Shown here: positions 34,487 to 44,722 of the stretch, one piece after another
Layout: each line of letters starts with the position of its first letter
Numbering within the stretch: position 1 is the stretch's first letter
Assembly (NCBI GenBank): GCA_003219175.1
Contig: QHPU01000050.1
Span: 32,088-96,087 of the forward strand
Direction of reading: 5' to 3'
Source of the DNA: Verrucomicrobiota bacterium
GTDB lineage: Bacteria > Verrucomicrobiota > Verrucomicrobiia > Chthoniobacterales > UBA10450
Length of the DNA: 64,000 nt
Notes under the pieces: generated by a model
Seen by the model: the letters and a program-made list of their open reading frames with translations, nothing else
The model's database searches: none
What the model was told of the DNA's origin: nothing
Made by a program: the position numbers and the translations under genes

Positions 34487-35400
34487 CCAATCACTTCGCT
34501 GATTGCTTTCGCGAAATCTTCCGGCTGCGGGGCTTCAAAATGCATCCGCCGTTTCCTCCGTGGATGATCAAAGCCAAGTTTCCAGGCATGCAACATTTGC
34601 CGCGAGAACTTTCCGGCATGTCTTCCACCATAAACCGTGTCACCGAGGACCGGATATCCAAGGTGCTGGAGATGGACGCGAATCTGATGAGTTCTGCCAC
34701 TGTGCAACGAACATTCAAGCAAGCTTGCTTCTCGGCCCGTGCGCACAACTTTGAAATCGGTTCGCGCCATGCGCCCGCCTTCACGCGCAATCGCCATCTT
34801 CTTGCGATGAACGCGATGACGTGTAATCGGCGCGACAATGCTTCCAGAAGCATACCGCAGTTTCCCAGCAACAAGCACCAGATAGATCTTGTCAACCGTG
34901 CGAGACGCGAATTGTCGCGCAAGCTCGACGTGGGCAGAGTCATTCTTCGCCACTACAAGACAACCGCTCGTTTCTTTATCCAATCGATGAACAATGCCCG
35001 GTCGCTCCTTCCCGCCGATACCTGAAAGATCTTTGCAATGCGACAGCAAAGCGTTGACCAACGTGCCGGTTTTGCGGCCGGCACCAGGGTGAACCGAAAT
35101 TCCCGCGGGTTTGTTTATCACGATCAGATCGTCGTCTTCGAACAAGACGGAAAGCGCGATCTTTTCCGGGACCAGATCGATCGCTTCCATCGGCGGCTCG
35201 ACTAATGCAATGTGGTCGCCAGCTCGAACCATGTCGCGCGCCCGCCGGACAGCTCCGTTTACTGTTATGTGACCCTGGCGAATCAGTGTTTGAATTCGCG
35301 ATCGAGAAAACTCGGGCGCCGTTTTTGCGAGAAAACGATCCAGCCGCATGCGGGGATCCGTTGCGGTGACGTTGAATTCGCGGCGGTTTTGCTGTGTCAT
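34483..35400 (-). CDS. rluD: RluA/RluD family pseudouridine synthase
   Basis: Isomerises specific uridines in rRNA (RluD type: 23S helix 69). N-terminal S4 domain (RLDRFLAKTAPEFSRSRIQTL, about 18-38, with TVNG), then the catalytic GIVHRLDKETSGCLVVAK with Asp at about 140, and LHSGRTHQIRVHL near the end. 305 residues, close to RluD, but RluC and RluA-like roles are not excluded. Its start is 22 bases from the divergent kinase gene, so their promoters overlap. Confidence 0.93.
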   Translation of the reverse strand: MTQQNRREFNVTATDPRMRLDRFLAKTAPEFSRSRIQTLIRQGHITVNGAVRRARDMVRAGDHIALVEPPMEAIDLVPEKIALSVLFEDDDLIVINKPAGISVHPGAGRKTGTLVNALLSHCKDLSGIGGKERPGIVHRLDKETSGCLVVAKNDSAHVELARQFASRTVDKIYLVLVAGKLRYASGSIVAPITRHRVHRKKMAIAREGGRMARTDFKVVRTGREASLLECSLHSGRTHQIRVHLQHLGYPVLGDTVYGGRHAGKFSRQMLHAWKLGFDHPRRKRRMHFEAPQPEDFAKAISEVIG

Positions 35401-35422
35401 TTACGATGTTACTATCGCAAAA

Positions 35423-37696
35423 ATGAGCGATTCGGACACGGTTCCGTGCCCCCAGTGCGGTGCAACGGTTAGCATCGGCGATGCCGAACCGCTTGCACGC
35501 GTGCCCTGTCCCGAGTGTGGCGAGCGGCTTCGCGCGACGCGTTTCTACAACCACTTCGAGCTGCGCGAAACCCTCGGCACCGGCGGAATGGGTACCGTTT
35601 ACAAGGCTCATGATATGCAACTCGATCGTGATGTCGCATTAAAGCTTTTGCGTAAAGACCTCGGACCGGAGTACGCGAACCAGTTGCAGCATGAGGCCCG
35701 GATTACCGCCTCGGTCAATCATCCCCATGTGGTGCAGGTCTTTTCCTTCGGATACGACCACGACCAATACTATCTGGTTATGGAATTGGTCGAACGCGGG
35801 ACGCTCGATGATCTGATTGCGGAAAGAAAAAAGCTTACAGAAGGGGAAGTGCTCCGCACCGGAATCGAGGTGGCGCGCGGGTTGCGTGCGGCCTATAAAA
35901 AGGGCCTGATCCATCGCGACGTTAAACCGGCCAATATTTTATATAACGAGGATGGGATGGCTAAGATCAGCGATTTCGGACTCGCCGGAATTGTCGAGCC
36001 CCCTGCGCTAACCAGCGGCGCGATTTGGGGCACACCGTATTACGTTGCGCCGGAACGGTTGAACAATCAGCCGGAGGATTTTCGCAGTGACATTTACAGT
36101 CTCGGTGCCACTCTTTTCCACGCCGTTGCGGGCCGTCCGCCTTTCGACGGCGAGACCATGTCGGCGGCCGACCTGCGCGCCCTGAAAAATAATCCTTTGA
36201 AGCTTAAGGACGTGGCGCCGGAAGTTTCGCGACCGACGGCCGCCGCCATTGCCAGAATGATCGCGCCGGATCCGCATTTGCGTTTTCATTCACACGATGC
36301 CGTAATTCAAGCCCTCCAAAAATCGGAGCGCGTTCTTCGCGGCGAAAGCGAACCGTGGCGAGCGAAAGTGGCGCTCGCCCTCGCCGCGGCGACGCTTTTC
36401 GCCCTCGTCGTACTTGGTTGGATTTTCTTCGTTCGCCCTCGCGCTCCGGCGAAGCCTGCCGCGACGGCCAGCGCCACTTCCTTATTCGAGGTTGATCGCG
36501 AGTTCGATGCCGGGCGCCACGAAATCATCGACGGCAATTATCCGAAAGCACGTGCTACGTTTGCCCGTCTGGCGTCGGAAACCAAAAACAAGCAGCCGAT
36601 CTACGACTGGGCATTACTCAATCAGGCCATCGCCGCCTTGCTCGATCAGCAGGATTCGATCATGCACCAAGCTTTGCACGAAGTAGAGAATGCGGGGACC
36701 AACAATTTCGCCGATCGATCTCTGGGTACATTCCTACTCGATATTGCGAAACGGGCCAATGCGCGGAGTACTGTCGCGTTGTCGGATGTCCCCGATCACG
36801 CCGCAAAGCCATTCGCCTTATTCTTGTTAGGACTAACCGATGTTCAACTTGGACGCTTTAACGATGCGGAAGCACTACTGACTGCATTTGTCGGTTCGCG
36901 GCCCCAGCAAACCTTATCGTGGATCGGCGAATACAAACCAATCGCTCGAAAGTACCTGGCTGATTCGCAAGATATTCTGAAGTGGAGAGAGCAGTATAGC
37001 TCCGCCAAAACCATGAGCGAGATCACGGGGGCGCTGAATAGTTTGCAGGACGTGATCAGAAGATTGCAAAAAAATACTGCTATCTCGGCCGAGGCCCTGC
37101 TCTGGCAAAAGACGCTGGCTGCGCGTCTCCGCGGTCTAGAGGCGCCAAGCAAATCGGCGCAGGGGAAGCAGCATCGGGCCTTGCTGGCGCGCGAAACCCC
37201 GCAACTTAGGGCCGCGGTGGAGGCGTATCAGCAACTCGTCGCGAAATACGATTTTGCCGGCGCCGCTGCCTTAATGAGAGAAGTAACCGTGACCGAACCG
37301 TCGCTGCAGCAAATGCAAAATAGTTATCAAAACGCGGCCGATTGGCTGGGGGAATGGAAGGCGACGTTGATTAACGACTTGAATACGCACGGCTACAACG
37401 GTCCCGTGGTTGTAAATAATACTCAATACAGCGGCATCGCGGGAGCGACTGCCGATAAATTAACAATGAAAATTCCGTACGGTGTCGGGGAAACTGACTG
37501 GCTGAAAGTGGCACCGCCGATTCTGTTGACGATCTCAAGGTCGTTCGCCACAGATGCGGACCGGCAATGGCGTTGCGGCGTTTTTGCATGGGCTACCGGT
37601 CAGACAAAAGCGGCGCAAAAGCTCCTGGATGCAGCTTCCTCAGCCAAGCCATCTTACAGTGAAGCACGCAAATTTTTCGCCCAGACGAAACGCTAA
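35423..37696 (+). CDS. Membrane Ser/Thr protein kinase with zinc ribbon and repeat-containing C-terminal part
   Basis: 757 residues from ATG 35423. N-terminal zinc ribbon CPQC-x16-CPEC (9-32), then a PknB-type kinase domain (about 45-305): LGTGGMGTVYKAHD, VALKLL with the Lys, HRDVKPANILYN, SDFGLAG, GTPYYVAPE. One membrane helix (about 318-340) is followed by a 400-residue extracytoplasmic part, helical and TPR-like. Kinases of this layout are common in Verrucomicrobiota and Planctomycetota. All catalytic residues look intact. The thioredoxin-like gene follows 33 bases later and may be cotranscribed. Confidence 0.93.
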   Translation: MSDSDTVPCPQCGATVSIGDAEPLARVPCPECGERLRATRFYNHFELRETLGTGGMGTVYKAHDMQLDRDVALKLLRKDLGPEYANQLQHEARITASVNHPHVVQVFSFGYDHDQYYLVMELVERGTLDDLIAERKKLTEGEVLRTGIEVARGLRAAYKKGLIHRDVKPANILYNEDGMAKISDFGLAGIVEPPALTSGAIWGTPYYVAPERLNNQPEDFRSDIYSLGATLFHAVAGRPPFDGETMSAADLRALKNNPLKLKDVAPEVSRPTAAAIARMIAPDPHLRFHSHDAVIQALQKSERVLRGESEPWRAKVALALAAATLFALVVLGWIFFVRPRAPAKPAATASATSLFEVDREFDAGRHEIIDGNYPKARATFARLASETKNKQPIYDWALLNQAIAALLDQQDSIMHQALHEVENAGTNNFADRSLGTFLLDIAKRANARSTVALSDVPDHAAKPFALFLLGLTDVQLGRFNDAEALLTAFVGSRPQQTLSWIGEYKPIARKYLADSQDILKWREQYSSAKTMSEITGALNSLQDVIRRLQKNTAISAEALLWQKTLAARLRGLEAPSKSAQGKQHRALLARETPQLRAAVEAYQQLVAKYDFAGAAALMREVTVTEPSLQQMQNSYQNAADWLGEWKATLINDLNTHGYNGPVVVNNTQYSGIAGATADKLTMKIPYGVGETDWLKVAPPILLTISRSFATDADRQWRCGVFAWATGQTKAAQKLLDAASSAKPSYSEARKFFAQTKR

Positions 37697-37729
37697 CCCA
37701 CTGGCAAGCCACCTGCTCAAATTGGCAGG

Positions 37730-38599
37730 GTGCGCACGGCTGCCTTTTGTTTCTTCGTCTCCGTCGGCTTGGCAGTAGCGGGACTGTTGCCGCTGACGAC
37801 GAGCGAGCTCAGTCTCATGCTCCGCTCAGGCTACGCCATCCCCACGATTGAAACCGAACTTACGACCCGTCATTTCGCCGATGAGCTCGACGAGGCGAAG
37901 CGCAAACAGTTACTCAAAGCCGGCGCCACTTCTGAGCTGCTCGATGCCATTGAGAACGGAAAATTTGCGGTCCCTAAAGATGAGCTAGAGAAAACGCGTC
38001 GTAAAATGGAGGAGAACGACCGCGAGCGCGCGCTCGCCAGTGAGCAGGCGAAGAAGAATGACGCGCTCTATCAGAAACAGCTGTTCAGAGAGCGCACGCG
38101 CATCGTCAAGCAAGGTCCGGATGCGATTGCTGACGTGGCCAAAGGCAACCTTGTTCGCGTTAAAAATGGCAATCTTGTCGCGCTCGATGACAGTGATCTG
38201 GTGCAGAAGAAGATTTACGGCCTCTATTTCTCAGCCCATTGGTGCGGTCCTTGCCGAAAATTTACGCCCAAGCTAGTCGAGTACTACAATAAGATCGTGT
38301 GGGAACATCCCGAATTCGAGATCATATTTGTCAGCTCTGATAAATCGCCCGAAGCCATGGCCACCTACATGAACGAAGCCGGCATGCCCTGGCCAGCAGT
38401 CGAATTCGGCAAGCTTGCCAACGTTCCGACATTGAAAAAATATGCCGGCGACGGCATTCCCGATCTCGTCATTGTCGATATGACCGGCAAAGTGTTGGCG
38501 GATAGCTACATTCGCGGCAAGTACGTCGGCCCGCAGCGGGCCCTCGATGATCTGACCGCGATTTTCAATAGTTCCACCCAAGTCGCGGCTAATCGCTAA
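37730..38599 (+). CDS. Secreted thioredoxin-like (nucleoredoxin/TlpA-like) protein
   Basis: 289 residues from GTG 37730. A signal peptide (AAFCFFVSVGLAVAGLLP) precedes a helical, charged region (about 30-135) and a thioredoxin fold (about 150-275) with the redox centre SAHWCGPCRKFTPKL. The domain resembles nucleoredoxin/tryparedoxin more than TrxA. It should act in the periplasm on disulfides; the helical part may bind a partner. It lies directly downstream of the protein kinase gene. Confidence 0.87.
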   Translation: MRTAAFCFFVSVGLAVAGLLPLTTSELSLMLRSGYAIPTIETELTTRHFADELDEAKRKQLLKAGATSELLDAIENGKFAVPKDELEKTRRKMEENDRERALASEQAKKNDALYQKQLFRERTRIVKQGPDAIADVAKGNLVRVKNGNLVALDDSDLVQKKIYGLYFSAHWCGPCRKFTPKLVEYYNKIVWEHPEFEIIFVSSDKSPEAMATYMNEAGMPWPAVEFGKLANVPTLKKYAGDGIPDLVIVDMTGKVLADSYIRGKYVGPQRALDDLTAIFNSSTQVAANR

Positions 38600-38644
38600 C
38601 CAAACGCTTCTACCAAACGGAACGCCCCGGACAACAGTCGCGTG

Positions 38645-39088
38645 TCATTTAGCGCGCTTGAGGGATTCTCTGCCTTTCAGCTTCGACAAATCCAAGGCGA
38701 TACGCAGGATACTGTAGAACAACAGCATTGCGGCAATGGGCACCAGCCAGATACCGAGTCCTGGATCGCCGCCGTACGTAACGATGCCTCCCAAAAAAAA
38801 ACCTAACGGGAAAAGGATCCCAGACCAGATTAGACAGAACGACACTGGGGCTCGCAGCTCAAAGTTTCTAAAGTTTCGGGCCGTCAAGGCAGCGACAATA
38901 TTGACCAGCGCCAGGGCGGTTCCGTGAGCGTGCGCCAAAGTAAACATGAGCCGGCGCATTTCATTGCCAGCGTCGACATACCAACCAATTTTGAAACCGT
39001 GCAAAGTCTCGAGCACCCCACCTAACGATAAGAAGACAAGCAATGACCACCAGCCAAACCGCAGATTTCGATCGGAAGCCGACATCAT
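38645..39088 (-). CDS. Small integral membrane protein, function unknown
   Basis: 147 residues with four membrane segments (FGWWSLLVFLSLGGVLETL, LAHAHGTALALVNIVAAL, FCLIWSGILFPLGFFLGG, WLVPIAAMLLFYSILRIAL). Two conserved-looking His (HAHG) lie in the second segment. The start overlaps the stop of the octaheme cytochrome gene by 4 bases (ATGATG context), so they are coupled. It could be a membrane partner of the cytochrome, for example a quinone-side subunit, but no heme-ligand pattern proves this. Confidence 0.8.
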   Translation of the reverse strand: MMSASDRNLRFGWWSLLVFLSLGGVLETLHGFKIGWYVDAGNEMRRLMFTLAHAHGTALALVNIVAALTARNFRNFELRAPVSFCLIWSGILFPLGFFLGGIVTYGGDPGLGIWLVPIAAMLLFYSILRIALDLSKLKGRESLKRAK

Positions 39089-40965
39089 TCTGCAAGAATA
39101 ATTGGTTTATTGTCACGCTCGCGTCGTACCCGCTGAAAAGTATCCTGTTGAAAACGACCGTCCCTATCCAATGCTGTCTCCGGCCGAAAGGTCATATTGC
39201 GCTCACGAATTTCACGCAGCCATTTTTCATAAGCGCCCGCGCTTGTCTGGCGGAGATAATCATCCGCCCCGGTGTAGATAAACGAAAAATCAGAAAAACC
39301 GGGCAATGTCTGAAGCGATTTCCAGGCATCAAATCGCACCGCGGCATAAGGATCGTTCAGGCTATAAATGAGATAGGGATACAACCAGTCGCGCCCAGCG
39401 GTTTGTTGCGCACTCTCCCAACCCATTCCCCAGGCGATCAACACGCGCTGGCCGGCGTCGCCTTTCAAGATCCACTGCACGGCCGCCGCAATTTTTTGAT
39501 CGTCCGGCGCCAGTTGAGGCACGGGCTGGTGATACCACGCCCCCAGTTTCTCCGCCGTCCACGCCAGCGTCCGATCGAGGTGACAAAGATTGCAGGCATT
39601 TGGCCGTCCGTAGTCGACGCTCTCCTTAACCGTCGGTGAGGAAACCTGATGGCTGCGGATCGCGCGCAACAAACCAAAGGTCGTCCGCGGCATGTGACAG
39701 TTGTAACACCGACTCCCGGATGAATCCGCAGCATGATGCGTGTGCGCGGTGATGTTCGTCGCCATCGTTTGATGACATTGTAAACAGGCCGCGTCGGAAT
39801 CCATCTTAGGTTTTAACTGGGCGGTGCGCGCCCATTTTTGGATCCCGGTCTGACCGGGCGAATCGAGGTGCATTTCGTGGCAGGAGATGCAGGAGAATTC
39901 TCCGCCTCGGAAACAGGGCGACGCCTGCACGCCATTGAATTCTCTTCCCGTCACCCGAATCATGCCGTCGCCCCAGAATCGATTCCTGAAGAAGTCCGGC
40001 TCAGACTGGAGGATGAAATCCTTTTGTTCGCTGTGCTCGGATGAGTTTGGTTGAACGACGAAACGCTGGGCGAGATCGTGAGCGCCCGGACGAAAGACGC
40101 TGCCATGGCGATTGAAATCGATCTTGTCCGACATGTTGTTAAATGCCCACACGCTGTGGCATTGGCCGCAATCGAGGGCCGAATCGGCTCCTTTCAAACG
40201 CGACGGGTTGGTAATTGTCGGGTCGGTCTTGGTCGTGAGATGAAGTTTGAAACGCCGAATAGGATTACGATTGGCCTCGATATGTTGGCGTCCTTCGCTG
40301 TGACAAGCTTCGCAGGCAATTCCAAACTCAGCGACCTGTGAATCCCAGCGGTTACCTTCGACAAAACGTGATTGTCCCTGGGTAACATGGCAGTCCATGC
40401 AGGCGCCGTTCCATGCTCCGAGCGAATAATATTCCTTCAGCTGCGGTGGGATTAGGAATGTCTCCGCTACCGGCGCCCACATTTTTTCCGCGACGATGTA
40501 AGCGATAGGGAGCTGCTGCAAGGTGCGGCCCTGGCCCGATTCCAACCATAGAATTTGCAAGTTGTGAGAGCCGGTCAGGACGACGACTTGCTGTGGCTCG
40601 CCGTAGTCGCCGTTTTCAGGTCGCACGCGGACAAAGAATTTATCGCCACGGCGTTCGCCCTTGTACTGGCGACCGTTGGAGGTATAATCAAGCTTGCTCA
40701 CGTCATCGAGGAGAGAAGCGGGCGTCGCGATCTGGGTCATGGTGCGATGAAACGATCCATGCCAGCTTTCGTAGTTCTCGACATGACAAGCTCGGCACGC
40801 ATTTGACGACACGTAGCCGGAAATCTGGGATTGGATTGGCCGATTCTCAGGTGGCAGCGCTGCCGCCCGGAAATCACGAACCGAAATCGTTGTTAGAATT
40901 CCCGCGCCTGCGAGCGCCGCAATAATGAAGACGGCACGCCACCAAGATGGTGATAGCTTCGACAT
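39085..40965 (-). CDS. Octaheme c-type cytochrome, membrane-anchored
   Basis: 626 residues with an N-terminal membrane anchor (about 8-27) and eight CxxCH heme motifs: CRACH, CMDCH, CEACH, CGQCH, CISCH, CLQCH, CYNCH and CNLCH, spread over residues 55-455. The last 150 residues have no heme and look like a helical repeat region. The spacing does not match hydroxylamine oxidoreductase or nitrite reductase closely; the family is the cytochrome c554-like multiheme group of periplasmic electron carriers. Probable role: periplasmic electron transfer. Coupled to the small membrane protein at 38645. Confidence 0.92.
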   Translation of the reverse strand: MSKLSPSWWRAVFIIAALAGAGILTTISVRDFRAAALPPENRPIQSQISGYVSSNACRACHVENYESWHGSFHRTMTQIATPASLLDDVSKLDYTSNGRQYKGERRGDKFFVRVRPENGDYGEPQQVVVLTGSHNLQILWLESGQGRTLQQLPIAYIVAEKMWAPVAETFLIPPQLKEYYSLGAWNGACMDCHVTQGQSRFVEGNRWDSQVAEFGIACEACHSEGRQHIEANRNPIRRFKLHLTTKTDPTITNPSRLKGADSALDCGQCHSVWAFNNMSDKIDFNRHGSVFRPGAHDLAQRFVVQPNSSEHSEQKDFILQSEPDFFRNRFWGDGMIRVTGREFNGVQASPCFRGGEFSCISCHEMHLDSPGQTGIQKWARTAQLKPKMDSDAACLQCHQTMATNITAHTHHAADSSGSRCYNCHMPRTTFGLLRAIRSHQVSSPTVKESVDYGRPNACNLCHLDRTLAWTAEKLGAWYHQPVPQLAPDDQKIAAAVQWILKGDAGQRVLIAWGMGWESAQQTAGRDWLYPYLIYSLNDPYAAVRFDAWKSLQTLPGFSDFSFIYTGADDYLRQTSAGAYEKWLREIRERNMTFRPETALDRDGRFQQDTFQRVRRERDNKPIILAE

Positions 40966-41125
40966 TGCTCACGCCGATATTAGGAGAAGTACCGCGGTCG
41001 GCAAACGTCCAATCTCCTCTGAAACGACATCGAGGGTGAACAAATCGCCAGTTTGAGAGTCAAATTTACACGAATGGTTCCGATGTTAGATTTCCGGAAC
41101 CCTTTTTCTGCAGCTACCAATTTAA
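40966..41125. promoter_or_regulatory. Divergent spacer with presumed promoters
   Basis: 160 bases between the cytochrome gene (-) and the ClpX-like gene (+). Both promoters must be here, but no convincing -35/-10 pair stands out, and there is no clear ribosome binding site before ATG 41126 (context CAATTTAAATGG). Confidence 0.3.
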
Positions 41126-42712
41126 ATGGAACAGAATCCGTCTTTTCCTTCACCGGAAGAACTGAAATCGAAGCTCGCCGAGTTCATGAAATCGAACTTT
41201 GGGGATCGCGTCGCATTCACCACCGTGACGCAGCCGGACATGGCTGAGACTGGAGCAGAAGAGAAGGCGCCAGAGGACACTAAAGAGTTCGAGTTCAATT
41301 TTCTGCCCCGTGACATCAAAGCGCATCTTGATCGTTTTGTAATCAAACAGGACGAAGCGAAGAAGGTGCTATCGATCGCGGTCTGCGATCATTACAACCA
41401 CGTCAATCATGTGCAGCGGCTGGAGAAGGCAAATGCCCGCGGCACCAATGAACCTGAATACGCCAAGCAAAATGTTATTCTGGTCGGCCCGACTGGTGTT
41501 GGGAAAACCTATTTGATCAAACATATTGCCGACTTGATCAGAGTCCCGTTTGTTAAAGCGGACGCGACCAAGTTCAGCGAGACCGGTTACGTCGGCGGCG
41601 ACGTGGAAGATCTGGTGCGCGAGTTGGTGCACAAAGCCGAGGGCGATGTGAACCGGGCGCAGTTCGGCATTATTTACATCGACGAAATCGACAAGATCGC
41701 CTCCGCCGGCAACATGATCGGGCGCGACGTCAGCGGTCGCGGGGTGCAGACAACGCTGCTTAAATTGATGGAAGAAACGGAAGTGCCGTTGCGCAGCGCG
41801 ATGGATTTGCAGGGGCAAATCCAAGCTGCGCTGGAATTCCAAAGGCGCGGCAAAGCGAACCGGCAAACGATCAACACCCGACACATCCTATTTGTCGTTA
41901 GCGGCGCGTTCGAGCGTTTGAAAGAACAGGTTTCGCGTCGGGTCAAGGGCCAGATTGGATTCAGCGCCGAGCCGATTCGGGTAATGGATAACGAACTCTT
42001 CCAGTTCGTTACGACCCAGGATTTCATCGAGTTTGGCTTCGAGCCGGAATTCATTGGACGTCTGCCGGTGCGCGTGGTCTGTGAAGAATTGAGCGCGGAC
42101 GATCTCTTCAGCATCATGAAGTATTCTGAAGGTAGTTTGCTCCGGCAATATGAGAGAGCCTTTCGCGCTTACGGCATTGCCATCAGTTTCGATGATGAAG
42201 CATTGCGTCTGATGGCAAACGCAGCAGCGATGGAGAAAACCGGTGCGCGCGGTTTGCTCACAGTATGGGAAAAATTGTTCCGCGATTTTAAGTTTTACCT
42301 GGCGGGTTCCGGAATCAGCCAGCTGCGTGTCACGACCGAGCTCGTCCGCGAACCAAAGCGCGTTCTCAATCGCCTATTGGCCGAAGGTCACAAACAGGAA
42401 GCGATCGTGCTCGAACAACAGATCGATGTCTTTAGCGAATCATTCCGGCGGCAGCACGATCTCGAGATTGCGTTTGAAGACGCAGCACGGCGACGACTGG
42501 TGGAACGTGCCCAGGCTGAAAAAATGTCGATGGCGGATTTGACGGCGCACCTCTTTCGCGATTTTCATTTCGGATTGAATCTGCTACGCAAAAATTCCGG
42601 ACAGAATAAATTCATTTTGCCAATAGCGGCGGTAGACGCGCCCGACAAATTTCTCAGCGAACTTGTGGTGCAATCCTATTATCCGAGGCAACAGGTGAAC
42701 GAAGCTCGATGA
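41126..42712 (+). CDS. ClpX-like AAA+ ATPase without the zinc-binding domain
   Basis: 528 residues. The AAA+ core is very close to ClpX: Walker [11 protein letters not shown] (about 118-127), pore loop GYVG, Walker [13 protein letters not shown], arginine-finger region EFIGRLPV and sensor 2 TGARGL. An IGF tripeptide (KGQIGFS) is in the place where ClpX docks on ClpP, so ClpP binding is possible. The N-terminal Cys4 zinc domain of true ClpX is replaced by 60 acidic residues, and about 130 extra helical residues follow the core. It is coupled to the cyclase-like gene by a 4-base overlap. A specialised unfoldase is likely. Confidence 0.9.
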   Translation: MEQNPSFPSPEELKSKLAEFMKSNFGDRVAFTTVTQPDMAETGAEEKAPEDTKEFEFNFLPRDIKAHLDRFVIKQDEAKKVLSIAVCDHYNHVNHVQRLEKANARGTNEPEYAKQNVILVGPTGVGKTYLIKHIADLIRVPFVKADATKFSETGYVGGDVEDLVRELVHKAEGDVNRAQFGIIYIDEIDKIASAGNMIGRDVSGRGVQTTLLKLMEETEVPLRSAMDLQGQIQAALEFQRRGKANRQTINTRHILFVVSGAFERLKEQVSRRVKGQIGFSAEPIRVMDNELFQFVTTQDFIEFGFEPEFIGRLPVRVVCEELSADDLFSIMKYSEGSLLRQYERAFRAYGIAISFDDEALRLMANAAAMEKTGARGLLTVWEKLFRDFKFYLAGSGISQLRVTTELVREPKRVLNRLLAEGHKQEAIVLEQQIDVFSESFRRQHDLEIAFEDAARRRLVERAQAEKMSMADLTAHLFRDFHFGLNLLRKNSGQNKFILPIAAVDAPDKFLSELVVQSYYPRQQVNEAR

Positions 42713-43950
42713 AACGCACACTGATTTCCGCAGGGATTATCGCGGTTGTCGTCGCCGCGATCGCGATTATTTCGCACGCCGCTGGATGGTTCCACGGAAT
42801 CGAGCTGCCGCTCAGGAACTGGCTCGAGAAACTAAACGGTCCGGCTCACAACCTGGGCAAGATCTGGCAATACAGCTTGATCGTGCTTCTCGCTCTCGCG
42901 ACAGTGTGGCTTGTCTTCACGAGCGCTCGTAGGCATCGTATCGGCATACTCATTCTCGCAGTCATCGTGGAGCTGCTGGCGCTAAGCTGGGTTTGCTCGC
43001 TCTATCACGTTTTCTTTGCCCCGCTGCCGGCAATCATTGCGGTTGCTCTCAGCTACGGCGCGGCGCTGGCTTACTTCGCATTTGCCGGGCGAAAACGCGC
43101 CGGCATTCCGTTGAGCTTGTTTAACGGCAAACTTTCTCGCAGCGAAATTGGACGGTTGCGCTCCGGCGAAATCGATTTCGACGGCACGGCGCGCGTTTTC
43201 GATACCAGTGTGGTCGTCTGCGATCTGGCCAACAAATACGATTTAGCGGATAATGACGACCCCAGCGTAGTGACGAAGGCGAGCGAGAAATTTACCGGCC
43301 GCGCCGCTGAACTCTTACGCGACGCCGGCGCGTATTTGCATGCAGCCGACGGCGAAGGAGTCGTTGCGGTTTTTGGATTTCCCGGCGCACTGGAAAATCA
43401 CGCCGAAAAGGCAGTCCGCGCCGCGTTCGATCTCGCGAGTGCTTTTGCGGAAAGTTCGAGCGACAGCAATGGCCAAAATGATACTGCCGGAGCGCATGTC
43501 GGGGTGAGCTCGGGCTCGATGATCACAGCGCCAACGGAGGAGAAGCAGGACATTTTTGTGCTGGGTGAGCCGATCGAGCTGGCGCGGCGTTTTTGCGTGG
43601 CGAACCGCTTTTATGGTTCGAAAATCTTGATCGGTCCCCGCACATTTGAGCTGGCCAATAACGCCATCGTGGCGCGTCCGATCGATTTTCTCAGTGGCGT
43701 CAACGCGCAGGAACGCCATGAAATTTACGAGCCGCTCGCTTTTAGCGCTGATGCGCCAAGCGAGTTAGTGGCGCGACGCGATTCGTTTTGGAACGGCGTG
43801 GTCTTGTACCGCGAACAGCGGTGGGCCGAGGCTTATCACGAATTCCAAAAGGCCCGCGGACCAAACAACGAAGAGGATGCACCGCTCAATCTTTATTTGC
43901 GTCGTCTCGAACCCCTCGCTTTGCATCTGATGGAATCGCCGGCATCCTAG
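42709..43950 (+). CDS. Membrane protein with a degenerate adenylate/guanylate cyclase domain
   Basis: 413 residues. Three membrane segments (about 5-22, 55-70, 80-120) precede a class III cyclase-like domain (about 155-330) and a short helical C terminus. The first metal Asp is kept ([10 protein letters not shown]). The second metal site GDG reads GEG ([11 protein letters not shown]), and the usual VNxAxR reads IELARR, so the transition-state Asn is missing. It may be inactive and serve as a sensor. It overlaps the ClpX-like gene by 4 bases, so it probably regulates or anchors that ATPase. Confidence 0.82.
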   Translation: MKRTLISAGIIAVVVAAIAIISHAAGWFHGIELPLRNWLEKLNGPAHNLGKIWQYSLIVLLALATVWLVFTSARRHRIGILILAVIVELLALSWVCSLYHVFFAPLPAIIAVALSYGAALAYFAFAGRKRAGIPLSLFNGKLSRSEIGRLRSGEIDFDGTARVFDTSVVVCDLANKYDLADNDDPSVVTKASEKFTGRAAELLRDAGAYLHAADGEGVVAVFGFPGALENHAEKAVRAAFDLASAFAESSSDSNGQNDTAGAHVGVSSGSMITAPTEEKQDIFVLGEPIELARRFCVANRFYGSKILIGPRTFELANNAIVARPIDFLSGVNAQERHEIYEPLAFSADAPSELVARRDSFWNGVVLYREQRWAEAYHEFQKARGPNNEEDAPLNLYLRRLEPLALHLMESPAS

Positions 43951-44024
43951 GGTCTGGGCCAGACGGGCCGATGAGCCGTACGGGCGGATCGAGCTCGCTA
44001 CGGCGAGTCTTCCATCTAGAAGTC

Positions 44025-44630
44025 TTGAAAAGAACGGAATATCCAGAGGCAATTCGTGATTTGATCACGCAGCTGCGGCAAATGCCGGGAGTCGGACCAC
44101 GCTCGGCCGAACGCATCGCCTTGTGGATGATTCAATCGCGCGACGATAAGCCGGAACAGATCGCGACCGCGATTTCGAAAACGCGTGCCCAGATTCGCCC
44201 CTGCAAACTTTGCGGCTTTTTCGCAACGGAGGAGCTATGCGAAATTTGCCGCGATGATTCGCGTGCATCCGATCTTCTCTGCGTGGTCGAGCAACCGACC
44301 GACATTTTGCCCTTGGAGAAAACGAGTGCGTTTCGCGGTCAGTACCATGCACTCGGCGGCCGGATCGCGCCGCTCGATCATATCGGACCAGAAGATTTAC
44401 GAATCCAAGAGTTGCTGGATCGCATCGCACGGGAGAATTTTTCCGAGATCATTTTCGCGCTGGCAGCCGATGTCGAAGGCGAAGCGACGACGAATTACCT
44501 GGTCGAGTCGCTGAAAGCAAAACCGATAAAGTTAACCCGGATCGCGCGCGGCTTACCTGCGGGTGGAGGGCTTGAGTCAGCCGATGAACTCACGCTTTAT
44601 CAAGCGTTAACTGGACGGACGAAGCTGTGA
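44025..44630 (+). CDS. recR: Recombination protein RecR
   Basis: Partner of RecO and RecF in gap repair. From TTG 44025 (MKRTEYPEAIRDLI) it has 201 residues, the family's usual size. Helix-hairpin-helix LRQMPGVGPRSAERIALW, Cys4 zinc finger CKLCGFFATEELCEIC (about 56-71), Toprim CVVEQPTDILPLEKT and the C-terminal GLPAGGGLESADELTL are intact. An ATG at 43971 would add 18 residues; a frame open to 43788 overlaps the cyclase-like gene and is not credible. Confidence 0.94.
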   Translation: MKRTEYPEAIRDLITQLRQMPGVGPRSAERIALWMIQSRDDKPEQIATAISKTRAQIRPCKLCGFFATEELCEICRDDSRASDLLCVVEQPTDILPLEKTSAFRGQYHALGGRIAPLDHIGPEDLRIQELLDRIARENFSEIIFALAADVEGEATTNYLVESLKAKPIKLTRIARGLPAGGGLESADELTLYQALTGRTKL

Positions 44631-44722
44631 TCGTTGAAGCCGCTGAGTTAAAGCGTTGTAGCGGCAACCGTGTCGGCCGGAATTTCGCTTTTTTAACCCT
44701 TTTAACGTTGTAATCTTTATTC

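Noticed and set aside
43788..43970. Upstream extension of recR
   Set aside because: It would overlap the cyclase-like gene in another frame and add 60-80 residues unknown in RecR; the family length supports 44025.
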